In this document: positions 43,295-48,674 of the stretch, piece after piece | Position numbering within the stretch: position 1 is the stretch's first letter | How the letters are laid out: the number at the start of each line of letters is the position of its first letter | Assembly: GCA_023662875.1 (NCBI GenBank) | Contig: JAMPIG010000018.1 | Span: 1-48,674 of the forward strand | Direction: 5' to 3' | Length of the DNA: 48,674 nt | Source of the DNA: Roseburia sp. | GTDB lineage: Bacteria > Bacillota > Clostridia > Lachnospirales > Lachnospiraceae | Position numbers and translations under genes: made by a program | Notes under the pieces: generated by a model | Database searches by the model: none | Seen by the model: only the letters and a program-made list of their open reading frames with translations | What the model was told of the DNA's origin: nothing

Positions 43295-44188
43295 ATGGGA
43301 AAAAGACTGCTCTTTATATATAATCCGAAGGCGGGGAAGGCCCAGATCCGGACGAAGCTCTCGGATATCCTGACCGTTTTCTCGGCGGCGGGGTACGAGC
43401 TGACCGTCTTTCCAACCAGCGCGCATGACGACGCCAGACGGGCCGCAGCGGAGCGGCGGCCGGACTACGACCTGGTCGTCTGCAGCGGCGGCGACGGCAC
43501 GTTGGACGAGGTCGTCACAGGCATGATACAGAGCGGGTTCCGGACGCCCATCGGCTATATCCCCGCAGGCAGCACAAACGATTTCGCGGGCAGCCTTGTC
43601 CTGCCGAAAAATATGATAAAGGCGGCGGAAACCGTGGTGAACGGACGAAATTTCCCCTGCGATATCGGTTCCTTTAACGACGATGTATTCGTTTACATCG
43701 CGGCCTTCGGCCTGTTTACGGATGTGTCCTACGAGACAGACCAGGATATTAAAAATGTGCTGGGACATATGGCCTATCTGCTGGAGGGCGTAAAGCGGCT
43801 GTCGGCGGTTCGGTATTTTCCCATGAAGGTTACCTGCGGGGAGCGGGTGATCGAGGGAGACTTCCTGTTTGGAATGATAACCAATTCCGTTTCCGTGGGG
43901 GGTTTTAAAAATATTACGGGGAAGAATGTAAAGCTGGACGACGGCGTCTTTGAGGTAACGTTGATTAAGAAGCCGGAAAACCCGACGGAGCTGAATAATA
44001 TTATGCTTTCCCTGCTGAACCGGGATATTGACGCGGACGGGATGTACTGCTTCCGCGCGGAGGAGATTACCTTTGAGTCTCAGGAGCCGGTGGCCTGGAC
44101 TCTGGACGGGGAGAACGGCGGCAGCCATGAAAGAGTTGTGATCCGGAATCTTTGCAGGGAGATTGAGATAAAGGTAAGGCAGGAATAG
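43295..44188 (+). CDS. Diacylglycerol kinase-family lipid kinase (297 aa)
   Basis: YegS/DgkB-type kinase that phosphorylates diacylglycerol or a related lipid. FIYNPKAGKA at the N-terminus, the nucleotide motif VVCSGGDGTLDEVV, and GYIPAGSTNDFA; the C-terminal half is the beta-sandwich with NSVSVGGFKN and LDGENGG. I chose ATG 43295 after AAAGGAG; a longer frame back to 43235 has no site. DgkB recycles lipid from lipoteichoic-acid synthesis in Firmicutes; that role is inferred. Confidence 0.9.
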   Translation: MGKRLLFIYNPKAGKAQIRTKLSDILTVFSAAGYELTVFPTSAHDDARRAAAERRPDYDLVVCSGGDGTLDEVVTGMIQSGFRTPIGYIPAGSTNDFAGSLVLPKNMIKAAETVVNGRNFPCDIGSFNDDVFVYIAAFGLFTDVSYETDQDIKNVLGHMAYLLEGVKRLSAVRYFPMKVTCGERVIEGDFLFGMITNSVSVGGFKNITGKNVKLDDGVFEVTLIKKPENPTELNNIMLSLLNRDIDADGMYCFRAEEITFESQEPVAWTLDGENGGSHERVVIRNLCREIEIKVRQE

Positions 44189-44313
44189 AAGTTTCTTCTT
44201 CCCTTTTGGAGAGATTTGTGATATATTGTACCTGACACTGATCGCTTCTTTCGCGGCGGAAGCCCCGGGGAAGCGGTTAAGAGATAGAAAAAAGCAAACG
44301 GAGGTAATGTAAC

Positions 44314-45177
44314 ATGTTAGTTTCTGCAACAGAAATGCTGAAAAAAGCAAAAGCAGGCCATTACGCGGTAGGCCAGTTCAACATCAACAACCTGGAGTGG
44401 ACGAAGGCGATCCTTCTGACCGCGAAGGAGAACCGCTCTCCCGTGATCCTGGGCGTATCCGAGGGCGCAGGCAAGTACATGGGCGGATATGACGTAGTGG
44501 TAGGTATGGTAAACGGTATGCTGAAGGATCTGGATATCGACGTTCCGGTTGCGCTGCATCTGGATCACGGAACCTTTGAGGGATGCTATAAGTGCATCGA
44601 GGCAGGCTTCTCCTCCATCATGTTCGACGGCTCCCATTATCCCATCGCTGAGAATATCGAGAAGACCACAGAGCTGGTAAAGGCGGCTCACGGCAAGGGA
44701 ATCTCCATCGAGGCGGAGGTTGGCGCGATCGGCGGCGAGGAAGACGGCGTTGTCGGCATGGGCGAGTGCGCGGATCCCAACGAGTGCAAGCAGATCGCTG
44801 ACCTTGGCGTAGACTTCCTGGCAGCAGGCATCGGCAACATTCACGGCAAATATCCCGCGAACTGGAAGGGCCTGAGCTTCGAGACTCTGGACGCGGTACA
44901 GCAGAAGACCGGAGACCTGCCCCTGGTTCTCCACGGCGGCACCGGAATCCCGGCGGACATGATTAAGAAGGCAATCACCCTGGGCGTTGCGAAGATCAAC
45001 GTAAATACGGAGTGCCAGCTGTCCTTCGCGGATGCGACCCGTAAGTACATCGAGGCAGGAAAGGATCTGGAGGGCAAGGGCTTTGATCCCCGTAAGCTTC
45101 TGGCACCCGGCGTCGAGGCAATCAAGGCTACCGTAAAGGAGAAGATGGAGCTGTTCGGATCGGTAGGACAGGCTTAA
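44314..45177 (+). CDS. fba: Class II fructose-1,6-bisphosphate aldolase (287 aa)
   Basis: Zinc aldolase of glycolysis. YAVGQFNINNLEWTKAIL start, metal ligand region LHLDHGTFE, ISIEAEVGAIGGEEDG, and phosphate site LVLHGGTGIPADMIKKAI with INVNTECQL. Length and order are normal. Codon use is strongly biased, as expected for a highly expressed gene. ATG 44314 follows GGAGG by 9 bp. Stands alone, followed by hairpins. Confidence 0.95.
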   Translation: MLVSATEMLKKAKAGHYAVGQFNINNLEWTKAILLTAKENRSPVILGVSEGAGKYMGGYDVVVGMVNGMLKDLDIDVPVALHLDHGTFEGCYKCIEAGFSSIMFDGSHYPIAENIEKTTELVKAAHGKGISIEAEVGAIGGEEDGVVGMGECADPNECKQIADLGVDFLAAGIGNIHGKYPANWKGLSFETLDAVQQKTGDLPLVLHGGTGIPADMIKKAITLGVAKINVNTECQLSFADATRKYIEAGKDLEGKGFDPRKLLAPGVEAIKATVKEKMELFGSVGQA

Positions 45178-45242
45178 AACGCGGTTGAGTTTTAAGGATT
45201 TATGAAGAATTTGGAAGAAAACTTTAATTCAGCGGAAGCAAT

Positions 45243-45319
45243 GGTTAAGGTTCCCTTAACCCGGTTGAAATGAGATTTCCCCTGCTTTATACTGTGAAAT
45301 ATCACAGGAAAGGCAGGGG
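45243..45319 (+). other. Two hairpins downstream of fba
   Basis: First: GGTTAAGG-TTC-CCTTAACC (45243-45261), perfect 8-bp arms. Second: CCCCTGC (45279-45285) with GCAGGGG (45313-45319), inner CTGTGA/TCACAG. Only the second is followed by a T-containing run (TTCTTT). The second buries the Shine-Dalgarno bases of the small gene at 45327. Confidence 0.6.
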
Positions 45320-45326
45320 ATTCTTT

Positions 45327-45422
45327 ATGTATCAGGAAAAACAGGATGCCGCCAGGAGATTTAAGAGAGCCCAAATCCTTCTCCTGATCGCGGCGGCAGC
45401 GCTGCTGTTTTTCGGGGGATGA
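45327..45422 (+). CDS. 31-residue single-pass membrane peptide
   Basis: Starts MYQEKQDAARRFKRAQILLL and continues IAAAALLFFGG before TGA: a charged N-terminus, then one hydrophobic helix. AGGGGA precedes the ATG by about 6 bases. No family recognised; its tail overlaps no other gene (the convergent PNPOx gene ends 3 bp later). Could be a small membrane regulator, or chance. Confidence 0.45.
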   Translation: MYQEKQDAARRFKRAQILLLIAAAALLFFGG

Positions 45423-45424
45423 GT

Positions 45425-45853
45425 TCAGTCCGTAAAGTCGATATCGTACCGGGTTCCGTGGGAAAACAGGACGCCGTCCGTCAGACGGATGCGGAGGATG
45501 CAGGTATTGACGTCCTCAAAATTGTTGTGGCCGTTGTCGATCCAGGCGGAAAAGGCGCGCTTTAAGCAGACGGCGACCTCCGCGTTCTCCGGTTTTCCGA
45601 AATATCCCAGATTTTCGCCTGTGCCGTGGGCGGTGAACCAGTCTCCCGAGACGGCGCAGACGGAATTGGCGGCGATTTGGCGCATCTTGTTGGAAAGGCC
45701 GTAGGTAATTACATAAAAACAGCCGTCCTCATAATAAGCGTTGACACTGCGCACATGGGGAATTCCGTTTTCCACCGTGGCCAGAGAGAGGATCGAGTCG
45801 TGTCCGAAACGCTCCTCCAGAAGTTTTTTCGTTACATCGGTTAATTTTTCCAT
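45425..45853 (-). CDS. Pyridoxamine 5'-phosphate oxidase-like flavin protein (142 aa)
   Basis: Split-barrel FMN-binding fold: LATVENGIPHVRSVNAYYEDG, FYVITYGLSNKMRQIAAN, and VSGDWFTAHGTGENLG. Such small proteins are often oxidoreductases or heme/F420-type binders of unknown substrate; it is not the biosynthetic PdxH. SD AAAGGAAAAT precedes ATG 45853. Downstream of a gene whose C-terminal half has the same fold. Confidence 0.87.
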   Translation of the reverse strand: MEKLTDVTKKLLEERFGHDSILSLATVENGIPHVRSVNAYYEDGCFYVITYGLSNKMRQIAANSVCAVSGDWFTAHGTGENLGYFGKPENAEVAVCLKRAFSAWIDNGHNNFEDVNTCILRIRLTDGVLFSHGTRYDIDFTD

Positions 45854-45969
45854 AGATATTTTCCTTTCTTCGAGGTGTGATTATGTGCGTGGGCTCATCG
45901 TTCCCGTCCCGAGCCACCGCTTTACGGATGGGGTGACTTTAGCGGCGGAACAAAGGGTCTGCCCGTGGT

Positions 45970-46569
45970 TTAGCGGAGAGAGATTTCCTCCGGATGAACC
46001 CGGTAAAGAGCCAGGAAAGCTTCCTGTCCCGGGGGATATTTCTGGCGCAGGTTCGGATACGCGGCCAACGCCAGCTCCAGACTGACCGGACGCTCGTCCC
46101 GGCGCGCCGTGCCGCTGATGCGGATCCATTTCCTGCTGACAGGATGGAAGCCTGCCAGTTCAACCAGCTCATTCTGCTCCAGATCGGAGTAGACGCTTTT
46201 TCTGCTGTCTGTCACGATAAAGAGATCCGCTCCGTCGCTGTAGATCATGCCGAAGGGCCGCAGCCTGGGCCGGGAACCTGCGCAGGTAGCCAGAAAAAAA
46301 CAGCCGCATTCCCGCAGAAACGCCACGCAGGCGTCCGCTGTAACGGGCGGTTCCTCCCGCCTGCTTTCGCCGACGGATTCGTTCAGCAGAAAGTCGATGC
46401 TGCAGGAGAATAACCGACCGAGCCGAATCAGCTTTTCCGTTTCCGGAAAGGCCAGATCCATTTCCCACCGGGAGACGGACTGCCGGGATACACTTAGAGC
46501 TTCCGCCAACTGTTCCTGAGTAAGATTGTTTCTCTTTCGGAGCATGGCTATTTTTTCACCGCTTGTCAT
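45970..46569 (-). CDS. XRE-type HTH fused to PNPOx-like split barrel (199 aa)
   Basis: Residues 1-65: a Cro/CI-type helix-turn-helix (LTQEQLAEALSVSRQSVSRWE) with the dimer tail PETEKLIRLGRLFSCSIDFLL. Residues ~75-199: a split-barrel flavin-binding domain (CFFLATCAGSRPRLRPFGMIYSDG, in parts; FIVTDSRKSVYSDLEQNELVELAG). A flavin-sensing regulator is plausible. It may control the adjacent PNPOx gene. ATG 46569 has a moderate upstream site. Its leader contains the 40-bp tandem array. Confidence 0.87.
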   Translation of the reverse strand: MTSGEKIAMLRKRNNLTQEQLAEALSVSRQSVSRWEMDLAFPETEKLIRLGRLFSCSIDFLLNESVGESRREEPPVTADACVAFLRECGCFFLATCAGSRPRLRPFGMIYSDGADLFIVTDSRKSVYSDLEQNELVELAGFHPVSRKWIRISGTARRDERPVSLELALAAYPNLRQKYPPGQEAFLALYRVHPEEISLR

Positions 46570-46867
46570 TCTGACCTCCCGCCTTGTTTTCTTGGAGAAA
46601 GTTTTCCCGCCTGAGATAGCTTGCCGCGTTTTGCAGAATCAGTATAGCTCTTGGATCATGGAATCCGCCTTTAGATCCTATAATAGAAATCACTTCGTAA
46701 TTTCTATTATCCAAATTCTATCATAGAAATCACTTCGTAATTTCTATTATCCAAATTCTATCATAGAAATCACTTCATAATTTCTATGATCCAAATTCTA
46801 TGATAGCATCTTTCCCGAGAGAAAAAACCTCCTTCGGAGTGCGAAATGTAACGTTTCGGTTGCTTTT
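46570..46867. other. Spacer carrying a tandem repeat array
   Basis: 298 bp between a minus-strand start and a minus-strand stop. The array at 46683-46806 occupies the centre. A TTGGATCATGGAATCC piece near 46651 is a diverged relative of the unit. No gene seen. Confidence 0.6.
46683..46806 (+). repeat. Repeat family B: three 40-bp tandem units
   Basis: Units start at 46683, 46723 and 46763. Each has a hairpin ATAGAAAT-CAC-TTC-GTA-ATTTCTAT (last unit varies) and a CCAAATTCTATSAT tail. The same pattern, with a longer stem, occurs once at 11541-11590. The unit differences are compensatory in places, suggesting selection on structure. Confidence 0.85.
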
Positions 46868-47614
46868 TCAGAGAATGTACTTTTCGATGTACCGGGCCAC
46901 GCCGTCCTCGTCATTGGTTCCGATAATGTGATCCGCCGCGGTAAGAACCTCGTTGATCGCGTTGGAAACTGCAACGCCTGTGCCGCAGTTTTTGATTGTC
47001 TCTATATCGTCATAATCATCGCCGAAATATACCGCTTCATCTGTTCCGACATCGAAGGCTGCCAACATGGTTTGAATTCCCTTCCACTTGGTGGCATCGG
47101 AACTCATAATCTGGATTATTTTCCCTTCCGCCACTGTCATATAAGTATCCGGCGTCAGAATCTTTTCCGCCTCCCGGCGAATATCGTTTTCCTCACAGCT
47201 CATCAATATTTTGTACAGAACGCTTTTTGTGGGCAGCGAGGGAAAACCGTGAAAAACGGCGGAGTTCCACTCGGGAAGCGGAACATTTGAAAAACTGCCG
47301 TCTCCCGTCTCTACCGAAAGGACGATGCCGGGGATTTCAACCGCTTTTTTCAGAATGCTTTCCGCGCTGGATGGCGCAATGCCGTTTTCCACGATTCCGC
47401 TCGGTAATAAAATCCGCGCGCCGTTCAGCGTCGTTATGGCGTCAAATCCGATTTGCCGCTGATAAAGTAATACGGCTCTTTCCGGACGGGCCGTCGCCGC
47501 CATGAGAAGAATGCCTTTGTCACGGCATTTTTTCAGGGTTCGGCATGTGTATTCGGATATGGTTTTGTCTGTGCGGAGTAAGGTTCGGTCAAAATCGCTT
47601 ATAATTGCTTTCAT
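46868..47614 (-). CDS. Cof-type HAD phosphatase (248 aa)
   Basis: HAD superfamily, subfamily IIB. Motif I is DFDRT (D8/D10), motif II is TAR near residue 41, the cap is in the middle third, and motif IV/III reads KWKGIQTMLAAF and YFGDDYDDIETIKN. Dephosphorylates sugar phosphates or flavin nucleotides in relatives; substrate unknown. AAAGGGG precedes ATG 47614. Single gene, no operon partner apparent. Confidence 0.9.
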   Translation of the reverse strand: MKAIISDFDRTLLRTDKTISEYTCRTLKKCRDKGILLMAATARPERAVLLYQRQIGFDAITTLNGARILLPSGIVENGIAPSSAESILKKAVEIPGIVLSVETGDGSFSNVPLPEWNSAVFHGFPSLPTKSVLYKILMSCEENDIRREAEKILTPDTYMTVAEGKIIQIMSSDATKWKGIQTMLAAFDVGTDEAVYFGDDYDDIETIKNCGTGVAVSNAINEVLTAADHIIGTNDEDGVARYIEKYIL

Positions 47615-47717
47615 CTTTATACCCCTTTGCGCGCCTCCTAAAAGGAGGTACCCCCCCTCTTTATGTAAATTAATCGATAGTACCTGACAATAATTGGAAC
47701 TATATTAGCTTTCTATA

Positions 47718-48401
47718 TTAGCCAATTATTTCCATACCATTTGGATAATCCCGTATTACAAGAGCACATGTATTTGTAAGTTTTATATTGCTTTTTAGCG
47801 GATATGCTAATTTACCCCGTTTTTCTCCCGTAGCACAATGAACGTCTAATTTCGTATTTATCAGGCCCAAATTATCATCTAAATTATTGGAGAAAATAAG
47901 GCTTCCGGCACTTACACCTATTACCAGTCCATTGCCATTGATATACGCCATCAAAGACTTATGAAACCCTGTAGCGTTGATTCTTTCGAGCAAATAATGT
48001 GTATTTCCGCCGCACAAATATACTATATCATATTGATGCAGCTTTTCAAGCTCCATTCCGGCATGTTTATGAATATTCAGGCAGTCAATAATACTGTCAT
48101 CTACTATGCTTTCTTTGATCAATACGCCTTCATATAATTCCTGTTTCTTTTTTTGCACTGCATTACTGCCACAGCTATGAATATCCTTCACCTCATTTAA
48201 TTTCAATTCATCTTTCAATAGAACATCCATAGATACCCGAAAGGTATCACTGAGTATCAATAATTTTTCTGTCTCCGGTAACGCAATGTCGGCTTCCCAT
48301 TTAGATATGGATTGTCTGCTGACATTACATATTACTGCAAGTTCTTCCTGAGTCATTCCGTTTGCTTTCCTTAGCTCTATAATTTTTTCTGATAATTTCA
48401 T
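47718..48401 (-). CDS. XRE-type HTH fused to truncated peptidase S51-like domain (227 aa)
   Basis: Residues 1-63: HTH ([37 protein letters not shown]) very like that of the gene at 45970. Residues ~110-227: peptidase E-like type-1 glutamine-amidotransferase fold ([18 protein letters not shown], nucleophile serine in GVSAGSLIF, then [14 protein letters not shown]). The first strands of a normal S51 domain (about 80 residues) are missing, so the fusion may be a recombination product without protease activity. I chose ATG 48401 (GGAGG 7 bp before); GTG 48407 is too close to that site. Confidence 0.78.
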   Translation of the reverse strand: MKLSEKIIELRKANGMTQEELAVICNVSRQSISKWEADIALPETEKLLILSDTFRVSMDVLLKDELKLNEVKDIHSCGSNAVQKKKQELYEGVLIKESIVDDSIIDCLNIHKHAGMELEKLHQYDIVYLCGGNTHYLLERINATGFHKSLMAYINGNGLVIGVSAGSLIFSNNLDDNLGLINTKLDVHCATGEKRGKLAYPLKSNIKLTNTCALVIRDYPNGMEIIG

Positions 48402-48545
48402 TGTCACGCCTCCGTTTTTAATTTGTATTATACAGAATATTAATGCTATTTGCCACCAACATGAAAGTTCTTTCTGGCAACCTTTAGTTGCGAATAAAAA
48501 GTTATGCTTCCTGGTGGCGAGGTATAAACGCCCTATATTTTATGG

Positions 48546-48574
48546 TGGAAAACAGAGGATATGAATGGTATAAT
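48546..48574 (+). promoter_or_regulatory. Candidate promoter for the right-edge gene
   Basis: TGGAAA, 17-bp spacer, TATAAT, with an extended -10 TGG just before it. Start of the next gene follows after about 48 bases. Confidence 0.55.
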
Positions 48575-48622
48575 CAAAATGTAAAAGATATGGACAAATC
48601 GTCATCTGGTTCGGAGGAAAAG

Positions 48623-48674
48623 ATGAAATACAATATAGATAAAGAATTGAAAAGTCTTGCAAAATATAAAGGCT
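48623..48674 (+). CDS. Start of an unidentified gene (cut by window end)
   Basis: ATG 48623 after GGAGGAAA opens a frame MKYNIDKELKSLAKYKG that runs off the window. Promoter and ribosome-binding site upstream support a real gene. Too short to assign. Confidence 0.65.
   Translation, partial: MKYNIDKELKSLAKYKG

Noticed and set aside
46683-46806. CRISPR-like array
   Set aside because: Units are contiguous 40-bp copies without unique spacers; only three; no cas genes nearby.

Overview
The window looks like chromosomal DNA from a Bacillota anaerobe of class Clostridia, most likely Lachnospiraceae. Grounds: the hprK-glcK-murB-rapZ-whiA-crh block, MecA, a proline T-box leader ahead of an archaeal/eukaryotic-type prolyl-tRNA synthetase, DUF1846 and YitT proteins, and strong GGAGG ribosome-binding sites. 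No rRNA, tRNA, IS element, prophage or CRISPR array was recognised. Most of the window is ordinary housekeeping DNA; accessory genes sit at the left end (1-9160), in a small toxin-antitoxin patch (about 34.1-35.8 kb) and at the right end (45.4-48.7 kb).

Left end, 1-9160: one co-directional, visibly A/T-richer cassette. It runs WYL regulator (cut by the window edge), G-domain-only dynamin-like GTPase, full-length dynamin-like GTPase, tail-anchored membrane protein, 8-Cys small protein, HerA-like ATPase carrying a glycine-rich hydrophobic island, WHH-type HNH nuclease, and SUKH (SMI1/KNR4) immunity protein. Spacing is tight (GTGA and TGATG overlaps), so it is probably one operon. A membrane-remodelling GTPase pair, a DNA or protein pump and a nuclease-immunity pair under a WYL regulator make it the best candidate for an undescribed conflict, toxin-delivery or anti-phage system.

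9.2-14 kb: GNAT acetyltransferase, duplicated CmpB-type membrane protein, heparinase II/III-like lyase, then a non-coding stretch with a dispersed palindromic repeat. 14-20 kb: chemoreceptor, mecA, RluA-type pseudouridine synthase, an OhrR-type regulator with a flavodoxin behind an 18-bp palindrome, and an ECF sigma/anti-sigma-like pair.

19.9-26 kb: a T-box leader with a CCU (Pro) specifier precedes a frameshifted GNAT pseudogene and then proS. Next come an alpha/beta hydrolase, an unusual Nudix-esterase fusion and a DEDDh exonuclease. 26-34 kb: D,D-carboxypeptidase, trmB, trxA, YitT, DUF1846 and ftsH with a long acidic tail.

34.1-35.8 kb: BrnT toxin with a short partner, an oppositely oriented YgiT-like/DUF4258 pair and a regulator-like remnant. 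35.8-45.4 kb: uvrC, hprK, glcK, murB, rapZ, whiA, a Crh-like HPr with Glu15 and Ser46, a lipid kinase, class II fba and a 31-residue membrane peptide behind a hairpin. hprK and crh form the kinase-substrate arm of carbon catabolite control, while rapZ and whiA tie it to envelope and division.

45.4-48.7 kb: two FMN-barrel proteins (one fused to an XRE domain), a 40-bp tandem repeat array, a HAD phosphatase, an XRE-peptidase S51 fusion and the first codons of a rightward gene.
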